Shown piece by piece: positions 10,201 through 16,402 of a stretch of 33,790 bases of DNA. The DNA lies in the NCBI RefSeq assembly GCF_001644025.1, contig NZ_LUUK01000218.1:1-33790 (forward strand). The letters run 5' to 3'. A program made the position numbers and the translations under genes. Each line of letters starts with the position of its first letter. The stretch's first letter is position 1. Below the pieces are notes generated by a model. It made no database searches. It had not been told where the DNA came from and worked only from the letters and a program-made list of their open reading frames with translations. The stretch is from Methylomonas koyamae (lineage in GTDB: Bacteria > Pseudomonadota > Gammaproteobacteria > Methylococcales > Methylomonadaceae).

Positions 10201-11539
10201 GGAAGTTAAAGCTGGGGGCCACGGTATAACGGCGAAAGGCGCTTTTATCCCATAGGCCGTCGTAGCGCAACGGGAAATAGCCGGACAGATTGTCTCGGTG
10301 CACCAGCAAATCGATACGGCCGTCGCCGTCGGCATCGATCAATTGCACGCCCGCCTGACCCAAATTCAAGCCGGCCGGCGCGTCGGCCATGGGTCGCGGC
10401 TCGGCGAAACGGCCATCGCCAAGATTACGCCAATAGCGGGCGGTACCGTTCAGTTGCACGATGTCCGGCAAACCGTTACCGAACAGATCGGCCAATTCGT
10501 ATTCGGGATGGGCTAGCGACGCCGCCGGCAATGGGCCTCTTACGGCAAAAAAGGTTTGCGCCTTTGGTTGAAAACGGCTGTAGTCGAAAGTCAACGGCGG
10601 CAGAAACTCCGTAGCTTGTCCGTCGCGGCCTTCGACGCGAATCCGAGCAAGTAAAGAAGCCCCGTTGGCCGGCAAATCCGCGTCACCAAGTTGATCGAGA
10701 TAGTCCAAATGATAGTTGCGAGTCAGCCTTTCTTGATCGGCTTGGGTATAGATCTCGATCCGAACGCAGCGGCGCGTCGTACGTACCTCGAAGCCGGCGC
10801 GGTAGTCGGAAAAAGGGTCCGGGCGGTCTGCGTAAACAAAACGCACCCGGACCAGGAAGTGCGGATTGGCGGGATCGCCGTAGTCCGCGTAGCGCAATTC
10901 GGATAGGTAAAGTTGATCCCAACGGCGCGTAGCGCCTTCCGGCTGATGGTCGCGTTCGTAGACATAGTCGATGCGATTGCCGAAGGGATCGACGGTTTGG
11001 CTGAGTTTCCAGGCGAATATTCGCTGCCGGTCGTTCGGGTCGGCAATCGTCGCCAGTTCCGGCGCGGCGGTTGCCGCGGAACCGTAGTAACTGACCAGAC
11101 CGTCCTTGCTCGAGACTTGCCAATAGTCACGTACCTTATCGCGGCGATGAACGATGCGGGCAAACAGCCCTTCCGAACGAGGGCGGTAACGGGTAATGCC
11201 GCTGGCTTCGTTGACCGGTACCAAATCTTCCGCGCCGGACAGCAAGAAGGTGTCGCTACGGTCGTCGTAGCGCGGCAGACCGCCGGACGTTTTACGCATC
11301 ACGCCAGGCACGCTCAGTGCCCAGCCAAATCCGAACGGGCCGTTGCCGCTACCGGTACTGTAACCGAGCGTCAAATGCGGTTGGAAGCCGTTGCGCCCGG
11401 AAGGCAGCGCAATCGGTACGCTGAAGTTCCCGGTGCCGGTATGTAAGTCGGGAGAAAACTTTTCGCCTAAGCCATGAATTGCCCCGCCGCCTTGCGGCAA
11501 GCCGATGATTTGACTGGATGTGCCTGATTTGTTGCTCAT
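4259..11539 (-). CDS. TcB-TcC fusion: SpvB / FG-GAP / RHS toxin with variable C-terminal effector
   Basis: This 2426-residue protein joins the B and C components of a Tc toxin, which together form the hollow RHS cocoon that holds and releases a C-terminal effector. The SpvB-type N-terminus (residues about 10-110) has LPQGGGAIHGLGEKFSPDL and GFGWALSVPG. Residues about 345-650 carry FG-GAP-like beta-propeller repeats (LIDADGDGRIDLL, LVDLTGDGVTDAI, WGDFSGDGLQDIA, IDDIDGDGLADIV). The TcB signature DNHMGALTQVAYAPSTRFYL begins near 640 and is followed by HGYWDGAEREFRGFG. YD/RHS repeats run to about 2000. The RHS core end, with ARYYAAWLGKWVSADPIG and NLYQY, spans about 2070-2112 and marks the expected self-cleavage region. 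The last 310 or so residues are unrelated to the body, AT-richer at DNA level, and contain a perfect EF-hand-like loop at D2139-E2150. I do not recognise the effector fold. The ATG at 11539 is followed directly by the SpvB-like start. No signal peptide is visible, as usual for Tc toxins. Confidence 0.93.
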   Translation of the reverse strand: MSNKSGTSSQIIGLPQGGGAIHGLGEKFSPDLHTGTGNFSVPIALPSGRNGFQPHLTLGYSTGSGNGPFGFGWALSVPGVMRKTSGGLPRYDDRSDTFLLSGAEDLVPVNEASGITRYRPRSEGLFARIVHRRDKVRDYWQVSSKDGLVSYYGSAATAAPELATIADPNDRQRIFAWKLSQTVDPFGNRIDYVYERDHQPEGATRRWDQLYLSELRYADYGDPANPHFLVRVRFVYADRPDPFSDYRAGFEVRTTRRCVRIEIYTQADQERLTRNYHLDYLDQLGDADLPANGASLLARIRVEGRDGQATEFLPPLTFDYSRFQPKAQTFFAVRGPLPAASLAHPEYELADLFGNGLPDIVQLNGTARYWRNLGDGRFAEPRPMADAPAGLNLGQAGVQLIDADGDGRIDLLVHRDNLSGYFPLRYDGLWDKSAFRRYTVAPSFNFQDPEVKLVDLTGDGVTDAIRSSNRLEVFFNDRNVGWQASRAVERQALERFPNVNFSDPRVKWGDFSGDGLQDIALIHDGNVSYWPNLGYGDWGARVAMAHSPRLPYGYDPKRILIDDIDGDGLADIVYVDDRKVLIWINQSGNRWSDPIEITGTPAVTDIDAIRLVDLLGSGHRGLLWSRDADGSGRPPMYFLDFCGGVKPYLLTQMDNHMGALTQVAYAPSTRFYLEDQAHPAYRWQTPLPMPVQVVAKVEVIDQISQGKLTSEYRYRHGYWDGAEREFRGFGRVDQLDSEVFADFHGSGLHGGRAFEAVGAEQFSPPLETRTWFHQGPVGDEFGDWRELDCRSEFWPGDTNALDRPAAVTAKLNSLPRRRKRDALRALRGSVLRTELYALDGSERENRPYTVTEHLQGVREEVPPPNDSGRPGIYFAYGLAERTSQWERGNEPLTQLAFTAEPDQYGRSTAALAIAVPRGRDYRSAASGPVSPYLATVSETVYAKRDDDRRYLIDRTVKISQYQVINDGKLSASMLWSAVQSGKAASQLFAQTLNFYDGPAFAGLPFGQLGDFGALTRTENLVFTDAQLKVLYGAADPIADPAPGDQSLAGIGKHAGAAEGMTHKASRRSAASLALLTIPPYLQPAGATWNDDYPAEFHTLPGLVGYVYRPSGAGAMSAPGYFVVTAAHAYDFQSDNASGKPRGLLLQQRDPLGRATTIAYDVYQLLPVRVLDPLGLMVEAEYDYRVLQAACVTDPNGNRSRARFTPLGLPRATLIQGKADAAEGDIDRPSIEMEYDLTAFGERGQPVSVRTRRYQYHDSDSDVPLPQRDETIDSVEYSDGFGRLLQTRVQSEEIRFGDATFGGGILPIDQADAAGTKLAFTGDRNAEADQPNVLVSGWQIYDNKGRVVEKYEPFYSRGWVYAAPGEAQLGQKAIMSYDPRGQVIRTLNPDGSEQRVIYGVPTDLAEPEQFAPTPWEAYTYDANDNAGRTHAATSQAFQSHWNTPASILIDALGRTVQATARNGASPADWYVTRSDYDIRGNLLSVTDALNRVAFRYDYDLLNRPWRTESIDAGLRRTVLDAIGNPLEQRDGKGALTLHGYDEGNRPNRLWARDGLNQTLTLREVSIYGDRPESGLSADAARRQNLLGKLVQHYDEAGLVSVPGYDFKGNPLSQSRQVLSDATLLSVYQNGAARNWAVDAYRIDWQAPAGTTLAAHAQTLLDANVYETTSSFDALNRIKRLQYPKDVTGQRHELLPVYNRAGGLAQVKLNGQLFVQQIAYSAKGQRVLVAYGNGVMSRYAYDPRTFRLSRLRTERYSQPEADRYQPNGEALQDFAYRYDLVGNILQIEDRVQGSGILNNPAAASVADNALKQQLASGDALLRQFAYDPIYRLLSATGRECDQAPETPPWLDQPRCTDLTRTRAYSQQYRYDALGNMLEMKHQLADGARNRVFTNAAGNNRLDTVTIGQGVYRYAYDANGNMLSEHQTRRFDWDHGDRLKAFRIQVAGSEPSVHAQYLYDAGGMRVKKLTRKQGGEYTVTVYIGGLFEYHRAVQGATVQENNTLHVMDDQSRIALVRVGTPFPDDTTPAIKYHLGDHLGSSHVVISGDGVWLNREEYTPYGETSFGSFARKRYRFTGKERDEESGLNYHAARYYAAWLGKWVSADPIGINGGTNLYQYCKSNPINFCDLSGTDISDINKNLDTNHDKQISLHELSKGFSTGSVCSNISLRDWANTMSFNTSGYSVDNNVQKLINDIHKDTVSQAISSQIKAAESDEKLLRMDADGRTYTKREDRAAAKREHAESLDPKKQLTKLATTGCLLVAEYCALSKSIYHSATGDPKQAVVDLAKVLFSKLAGKTLESMGGKVAPPFNPTEDLEILLSHQLAKGSTVQMETKMGGVFLTSEFKFAGEVLSAKVPLVINQGEGWTLTKAILSFKNQTVNVAKRLGASTIRFEAGTVINSGIRDMLRKFGFQQRTDDSLDWFLELKL

Positions 11540-11599
11540 TTAGGTACCGAAAATTTGGTCGTATCGTTGCGGTTTTCAGATTAAGGCATAGGCTAAACA

Positions 11600-11622
11600 G
11601 GCCTAACGCATTGACTTAGGCC
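11600..11622. promoter_or_regulatory. candidate operator upstream of the TcB-TcC gene
   Basis: GGCCTAA (11600-11606) and TTAGGCC (11616-11622) are perfect 7-bp arms with a 9-bp spacer, 61-83 bp before the toxin start codon. LuxR-family regulators bind dyads of about this size and one is encoded directly upstream. The half-site with flank, ACTTAGGCC (11614-11622), recurs at 13176-13184 upstream of the regulator gene, which could mean autoregulation or chance. Function is inferred only. Confidence 0.35.
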
Positions 11623-11642
11623 ATAGCGTATACAACGCAACC

Positions 11643-11680
11643 TTGCCCAAACATCCTCTGCAAAGGGGGTATTTGGGCAA
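11643..11680. promoter_or_regulatory. 38-nt near-perfect hairpin in the TcB-TcC leader
   Basis: Outer arms TTGCCCAAA (11643-11651) and TTTGGGCAA (11672-11680) pair over 9 bp. After one C-A mismatch the inner arms continue (11653-11659 with 11664-11670, including G-T pairs) and close on GCAA, a GNRA tetraloop when read on the plus strand. No T-run follows on either strand, so it is not a standard terminator. It may be an RNA control element in the toxin leader, a DNA operator, or a processing or transcript-end structure of the regulator mRNA. Confidence 0.45.
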
Positions 11681-11745
11681 AACTGTCCTCTAGTCGGGTC
11701 CGCGTATGCCAATTCGCTACAGCCTTAACCCGCCGGGTTCGTTAA

Positions 11746-12822
11746 TCAATGAACAGAGTTGACGCTCAGAAGCAAAGGCAATAAATCGCCGCGCTGCCGG
11801 ATATTCAGTTTTAAATATATTTTTCCGGCGTGGTCTTTCACGGTATTTTGCTTAATATGCAGTTTTCGACCAATTTGCTCGAACGATATGCCTTTGGCCA
11901 ATAACATCGCGACTTCCTTTTGCGTCGGCGACAACGGAAAGTTCCGAACAGCCCTTAATAACTTTAACTCGATTGGCTCACGGTATTTCACGGTGACGCC
12001 AATCATATTGTTACTGTCTGAATCGAGATTATTTAACCAATAACCTTTAAAGCTAAAGGCGCCGTAGGGGTTTACGCGATCGAATGCCGGGATGGCGCTC
12101 TCTTTGCCGCGATGGATACTGACTAGATCATCAGCTAGTTTCTTTAGATTTTCCAGTAGCCGGTTATTCTGGCGCCTGTCAATCAATGTTCTTGGCGTAT
12201 CGGCTAACTGTATTAAGCGTTTAGCTTCCGGACATTGATAAATTAACCTCCCCTCCGGATTCATAATTAACATTCCCTGGGATGCGGTGTTTCCATACTC
12301 GGTGGCTTGGTTAGGCTTTGCCTGATAGGCGTGCGAAAGATAGGCGATTAAGCTGGTTATTTGATTTCGATCGCCGCTGCTAAAATCGGCCTGTTTTTTT
12401 GACCGATATAAACCCAACACGCCAACCTGACTGTCGTTAATAGGCACTTTAATCCAGCTCGTGTAATGCATATCGAAGGCTCGATAAATAATATTGTAGA
12501 CATCGGATTTGTAAAATTGATCATCCACGATACGAGGGTCGTCAAGCGTTGGCGATTGCCGAAACCAATTGGCGACCCGAACGAGTCGCTCCTTGGTATG
12601 GTGATCCCTTAATACGTTCGGAACAGCGAGCGCCAGATACCCTAAATCGAATCCCGTCAGGTGATAAATAGAGCGTAGTTGCTGATCGCATACCGAAAAA
12701 GTATTACTATTCGATTGAATAAGATTCGGAATCGCTCGCAGAAACTCAGTCGTGATTAATTCACTACTTAAATTTGAGCAACAAATTTGGCGTAAATAGG
12801 CCAATGCGTGACTTTTTCTCAT
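11746..12822 (-). CDS. LuxR-family transcriptional regulator with GAF-like sensory region
   Basis: This 358-residue protein ends in a LuxR-type helix-turn-helix (about 295-352). The HTH reads LSPTQKEVAMLLAKGISFEQ, then IGRKLHIKQNTVKDHAGKIY, the usual recognition-helix pattern. The N-terminal two thirds look like a GAF-like region (about 60-165) followed by a PAS-like segment (about 182-290, with GMLIMNPEGRLIY). No receiver aspartate pocket is seen, so it probably senses a ligand or state directly rather than by phosphorylation. The start at 12822 (MRKSHALAYL) is chosen because AGAGA lies about 8 nt upstream. The longer frame adds 49 residues rich in Cys, Arg and Lys that do not look like a folded domain. 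Located 206 bp upstream of the TcB-TcC gene on the same strand, it is the likely controller of the toxin locus. Confidence 0.82.
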   Translation of the reverse strand: MRKSHALAYLRQICCSNLSSELITTEFLRAIPNLIQSNSNTFSVCDQQLRSIYHLTGFDLGYLALAVPNVLRDHHTKERLVRVANWFRQSPTLDDPRIVDDQFYKSDVYNIIYRAFDMHYTSWIKVPINDSQVGVLGLYRSKKQADFSSGDRNQITSLIAYLSHAYQAKPNQATEYGNTASQGMLIMNPEGRLIYQCPEAKRLIQLADTPRTLIDRRQNNRLLENLKKLADDLVSIHRGKESAIPAFDRVNPYGAFSFKGYWLNNLDSDSNNMIGVTVKYREPIELKLLRAVRNFPLSPTQKEVAMLLAKGISFEQIGRKLHIKQNTVKDHAGKIYLKLNIRQRGDLLPLLLSVNSVH

Positions 12823-13839
12823 ACGACATTCTCTTTTACGATGTGAAAAATTAACTAATATCGCAATGCGATTTAGCTTCCGGCGTTTAATGTAAATCTC
12901 AAACTGCGGACTGTCTTGGTAAATAGCGCACAGCCTTAGTGGACACGCGTGCAGTTTCTTGCAGAACATATCCCCGAAGCAAATAAAATCGTTGAATTTA
13001 AGCGCGATGCAGAGTTCAGATTATATGCAAGGTAATATTTCACATATTAAATACCCATTCGCACGCGACATAACCACTTAAAATACGCGGGTACTCCGCT
13101 AAATTGCTTGCCTATTTCAAGCCGCTAAAATAAATGGTCTTCAAAGCGACTCGTTGTAGCTGTGTCTCGGAGGACACTTAGGCCGTTTGAGCGTTTTGGT
13201 AGCCCGGCGGCTAACTTGGAAGCTGCGAATAGCCGATATAAGCTTTTCACCGATACATTGAAATTTGTTATTGCAGAACCAGATAAGCCTTTACCCTTGT
13301 CCCACTTATTTCGCTTGATTTAATCGGGGCGGTTTCACATGGTCCAAAGGGGAGTTGATCGAAACGACGCTCCTCTGCGCTTCCCCCGTCATTGACCAAC
13401 TCAGGGTAAACTTGCGACTTTTATGTGCGAGACCAACCTGGGCGCGTGCCTTAGCCCACTCCACTTTCACGCCTAACGATTCCTAGAACCCAATGCAAGC
13501 AAATGCTCAGCGCGAAGATCGATCGATGGCTCCGGCCACGACTTTCGACCGTCACAACAATGCCTCTCAAACCCGGTATCCCGGCTTGTTTTCGAGACAC
13601 CATCCGATCGGCTACCCGGAAACACGGATTCTTTGGCATAGCAACGTTTCGACTGATCGAATCGACGCAGCGTCGACGATCGAACCCGCCTTGGCGGGTC
13701 CCGCCGAGGCTGTAGCGTATGCCGATTTAACCAAGCCCAACCAACGTCCGGACTTGAATCTCTGGCGACCTTACCCGGCGTTTGGGGGCCGGCGGGCACC
13801 AACGCGCTCAGGCCCCGGAGACCCGCGGTTTTGCGCGCG
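12823..13839. other. about 1 kb without a convincing gene
   Basis: Open frames exist on both strands at 13450-13840 but their translations are rich in Arg, Pro and Ser with no domain or hydrophobic pattern, and they overlap each other. Small hairpins are present (GTGTC/GACAC at 13162-13177; TAGCC/GGCTA at 13200-13213). The left part must carry the regulator promoter. The rest may be remnant DNA at the island boundary. I see no tRNA, IS end or attachment repeat. Confidence 0.45.
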
Positions 13840-14760
13840 ATGAAGGCGAAAATTTGGGCCGCGTTGCTGGCGGTCTATCTGGTGTGGGGCTCGACCTATT
13901 TGATGATCCGTTTCGTCGTCGAAACGCTGCCGCCTTTCTTATCGGCGGGCTTTCGCTTCGTCGTTTCCGGTCTGATTTTACTGGCTTGGCGGCGGCTGGC
14001 CGGCGATGCCGCGCCGACCGGACGACAGTGGCGTTCGGCCGCTATAGTCGGTACCTTGTTGTTACTCGGCGGTAATGGTTTGGTGTGTTGGGCCGAGCAA
14101 ACCGTGGCGTCCGGGCTCACCGCGCTGATCATCGGCGCCGTGCCGATGTTTCTGGTGATTGCCGACGCTCTTCGGCCGAACGGCGTCCGACCGACGCCGC
14201 GCGTACTCGTTGGCTTGGTCATCGGCTTTTCCGGCATTTATCTGCTGGTCGGACCGACGGCGGATACCGAAAGCATGCCGTTAAACATCTTCGGCGTGGC
14301 GGCGTTGCTGTTGGCTAGTTTGCTGTGGGCGATCGGTTCGATCTACAGTAAGAGCGCGGATTTGCCGAAATCGGCCTTGATGACGACCGGCGCGGAAATG
14401 CTGAGCGGCGGAATGGCCTTGTTGCTGGTCAGCCTGCTCGGCCAAGAGTGGCGCGCTTTCGATCCCGCCGAGGTATCCACCGAGTCATGGCTGGCATTGG
14501 CCTACCTGATCGTGTTCGGTTCGATGATCGGTTTCGCCTCTTATGCGTGGTTGTTGCAGAACGCCTCGATCTCGCTGGTGGCGACGTATGCCTACGTCAA
14601 TCCGCTGGTCGCGGTGTTTTTGGGAAATTGGTTCGCCCAAGAGCCGCTGACGCCACGTATTCTAGGCGCGTCTGCGATCATCATCGGCTCTATCCTCTTC
14701 ATGAATAGCTCGCGTGCCGCGCGGCCGAAACCGCAAGCGGCCCGGCGCGGGGACGACTAA
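13840..14760 (+). CDS. yedA: EamA/DMT-family exporter, YedA-like
   Basis: This 306-residue inner-membrane protein has about ten hydrophobic segments in two EamA halves (about 5-130 and 145-290), the layout of drug/metabolite transporters. The start VYLVWGSTYLMIR and the motif YAYVNPLVAVFLG in the second half match the YedA subgroup, whose members export small metabolites or amino-acid-like compounds. The substrate cannot be read from sequence. A TTG at 13831, in frame and 10 nt after a GGAG (13817-13820), would add three residues and has the better ribosome-site spacing; the ATG at 13840 is kept as the commoner codon. The C-terminal tail is basic (RAARPKPQAARRGDD) and therefore probably cytoplasmic. 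It is transcribed alone, convergent with the GST gene. Confidence 0.88.
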   Translation: MKAKIWAALLAVYLVWGSTYLMIRFVVETLPPFLSAGFRFVVSGLILLAWRRLAGDAAPTGRQWRSAAIVGTLLLLGGNGLVCWAEQTVASGLTALIIGAVPMFLVIADALRPNGVRPTPRVLVGLVIGFSGIYLLVGPTADTESMPLNIFGVAALLLASLLWAIGSIYSKSADLPKSALMTTGAEMLSGGMALLLVSLLGQEWRAFDPAEVSTESWLALAYLIVFGSMIGFASYAWLLQNASISLVATYAYVNPLVAVFLGNWFAQEPLTPRILGASAIIIGSILFMNSSRAARPKPQAARRGDD

Positions 14761-14784
14761 TGCACCGTCGTTGGCACTGGTTTT

Positions 14785-14817
14785 AAAAAACATCGCCGCA
14801 AGCTAGCGCTAGCTCGC
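14785..14817 (-). terminator. possible terminator of the SnoaL-GST unit
   Basis: An 8-bp stem (14798-14805 with 14810-14817, one G-U pair, GCGC loop) is followed on the minus strand, after 7 nt, by six T residues (complement of 14785-14790). The gap between stem and T-run is longer than ideal. The centre is a perfect 14-bp palindrome (14801-14814). Confidence 0.35.
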
Positions 14818-14883
14818 GTAGGCTTAGCGCTTTCGGTTTACACAGCGCTATGCTGTTTTCGTCTGGACGTCGAGACAAGCGGC

Positions 14884-15531
14884 TTATTCGAACTGCGGCA
14901 ACACCTCGGTTTCGGCGCGACCGGCCGCCAGCCATTCTTGCATGGCGGGCTCCGCCAACACGGTTTCGATGTAGTCCCGAGATTCCGGTCCGTGGGGGAG
15001 GGCGTAAGCCTGAAAGCGCAACGCGACCGGCGCGAACATCGCATCGGCGATTGTGAAGCGGCCAAATAGCCAAGGTCCACGCTCTGCGTAGCGTTGCCGG
15101 CATTCTCGCCAGATCGCGTCGATCCGCGCCGCGTCGGCCTTCGCGGCGTCTGGCAGCGCTTTGGCGGCCGGCGTCCGGCTGACGTTCATCCCGCAATGTT
15201 CGCGCAGCGCCATGAAACCGCTGTGCATCTCGGCCGCCAACGCGCGCGCCAGTGCTCGTTCGGCGAAATCTTCCGGCCAGCCTTGGGTTTGCGGAAATCG
15301 CTCGGCCAAATATTCCAAAATCGCCAGAGAATCCCAAATAGGCAGTTCTCCGTCCCATAACACCGGCACCTTGCCGGCCGCCGAGTAGCGCTGGATTTCG
15401 GCTTTCGAGCCCGCCTGGTAAAGCGGGATGCGTACTTCCTGAAATTCGATGTCATGGTGTCTCAAAAATAGCCAGGGCCGTAGCGACCAGGACGAATATT
15501 TCTTATTGCCGATGATTAAGCTCAGACTCAT
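14884..15531 (-). CDS. glutathione S-transferase family protein
   Basis: This 215-residue cytosolic protein has a thioredoxin-like N-terminal domain (1-80), with NKKYSSWSLRPWLFLRH near the glutathione site, VPVLWDGELPIWDS (the cis-Pro VP and the S of the gamma-glutamyl-binding region) and an all-helical C-terminal domain (90-215) with FGRFTIADAMFAPVALRF. The pattern fits GSTs acting in detoxification or thiol conjugation, but the substrate is unknown. The start MSLSLIIG at 15531 is preferred because AGGAG lies 8-12 nt upstream; an in-frame ATG at 15564 would add 11 residues. It lies 42 bp downstream of the SnoaL-like gene on the same strand, so the two are probably one transcript. Confidence 0.87.
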   Translation of the reverse strand: MSLSLIIGNKKYSSWSLRPWLFLRHHDIEFQEVRIPLYQAGSKAEIQRYSAAGKVPVLWDGELPIWDSLAILEYLAERFPQTQGWPEDFAERALARALAAEMHSGFMALREHCGMNVSRTPAAKALPDAAKADAARIDAIWRECRQRYAERGPWLFGRFTIADAMFAPVALRFQAYALPHGPESRDYIETVLAEPAMQEWLAAGRAETEVLPQFE

Positions 15532-15573
15532 GTCGATTAGCTCCTGACGAACAAAAAGGATCAACGCGGAGCG

Positions 15574-15930
15574 CTAACGCCGATAATGCGCGTTGACGCG
15601 GGTGATTTTGGCATCCTGATCGATTTCCATGACTTCGGCGGCCAGCAAGTCGTTAACGCTACGGTAAACTAGGGTCAGGCTAGCAACGCCGGGCAATGCG
15701 TGCAATAGCGTGAAGTGCAAATCGGGATATTTGCCTAGGCCGATCCGGAAATAGTCCCGCAAGGCCGGTTTGCCGACTACCGTGCCGCTCGCTTCGCCCA
15801 GCAAAGCCTGCGCGAACGGGCTGGTAAACTCGATTGAGTCGGCATAATGGCCTAGGATACGCGCCAGGTCGCGGTCGTTCCAAGCTTGCAACCATTCTGC
15901 GGCGAAGCGGTCTGCAAATTCTTCGGTCAT
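15574..15930 (-). CDS. SnoaL-like / NTF2-fold protein
   Basis: This small 118-residue protein has a helix-then-sheet pattern typical of the NTF2 fold: RFAAEWLQAWNDRDLARILG, then HYADSIEFTSPFA, then GKPALRDYFRIGLGKYPDLHF and a C-terminal sheet. SnoaL-like members bind small hydrophobic ligands or act as isomerases and hydrolases. Here no catalytic set can be assigned. AGGGA sits 7 nt before the ATG. It is followed by a GST gene, which suggests joint handling of a reactive or xenobiotic compound, but that is inference. Confidence 0.8.
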   Translation of the reverse strand: MTEEFADRFAAEWLQAWNDRDLARILGHYADSIEFTSPFAQALLGEASGTVVGKPALRDYFRIGLGKYPDLHFTLLHALPGVASLTLVYRSVNDLLAAEVMEIDQDAKITRVNAHYRR

Positions 15931-16335
15931 TGGGCGTCCCTTGAAGAGAGAGTGCTTGTCGAATCAGTCCGCGGCGCTGATGCGTTTATCAAACGTTACC
16001 GCATGGCCGCTAGCTATCGCGTCCGAAACCGTTTCCACACTGCGGGGATTGTTGGTATTCCGGGACGAAAACCGTCTTCTGCTCGGCAGGCCGGCCAGAG
16101 AGCCAAACTGCGGCGAGCGCGCATATTCTACCGATTATTTCAGGTGGCTAGAAGCTCGGGCCAGCCGGCGATACCGCGCCTAGCGAATGTCCGTCCGCCG
16201 GCGTAGGACTACCGCAGGAGGGACTTATCATACGTAATACCCTCTGAAATACCATCCGAAGATCGCCGAGCAAACACCCGACACGTCCCATTACCAACGA
16301 TCCCTCGCGACGACAACTGAAGCCGCCATCCTCAG
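15931..16335. other. 405-bp intergenic stretch, no clear gene
   Basis: Both strands contain short open frames. One on the minus strand (about 16135 down to 15960) reads plausibly for some 55 codons and ends just before the SnoaL start, but it has no good start or ribosome site and no family I know. The region should hold the promoter of the SnoaL-GST pair. A TAGAAT -10-like sequence on the minus strand (16125-16130) lacks a matching -35. Confidence 0.4.
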
Positions 16336-16364
16336 AAAAACTCGCCGGCCGTCATAGGCCCGGC
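16336..16364 (-). terminator. intrinsic terminator of the kinase gene
   Basis: On the minus strand a GC-rich hairpin (GCCG and GCC paired with GGC and CGGC, one bulged G; 16344-16364) is followed by GAG and five T residues (complement of 16336-16340). It lies about 40 bp after the kinase stop codon. Confidence 0.5.
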
Positions 16365-16402
16365 TCGGACGGCATCGGGTAACTTGATCCAAGAACGCCG
16401 CG

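Larger units (their letters stand above)
11540..11745. other. 206-bp leader between luxR-type gene and TcB-TcC
   Basis: No gene is visible. The gap holds an operator-like inverted repeat (11600-11622) and a strong 38-nt hairpin (11643-11680), listed separately. Because both neighbours are on the minus strand, the segment is the 3' tail of the regulator gene and the promoter/leader of the toxin gene. Confidence 0.55.

Noticed and set aside
11643-11680. Interpretation of the 38-nt hairpin as an intrinsic terminator
   Set aside because: No run of T residues follows the stem on either strand.
12823-12969. Longer N-terminus for the LuxR-type regulator
   Set aside because: The added 49 residues are basic and Cys-rich with no domain, and a better ribosome site precedes the ATG at 12822.
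13493-13843. 116-codon plus-strand frame before the yedA-like gene
   Set aside because: Composition is random-looking, rich in Arg, Pro and Ser, it overlaps another frame on the opposite strand and has no ribosome site or family.
15941-16183. Possible small protein in the gap before the SnoaL-like gene
   Set aside because: Frames on both strands are open but short, with no good start site or homology I can recall. Kept only as an intergenic note.
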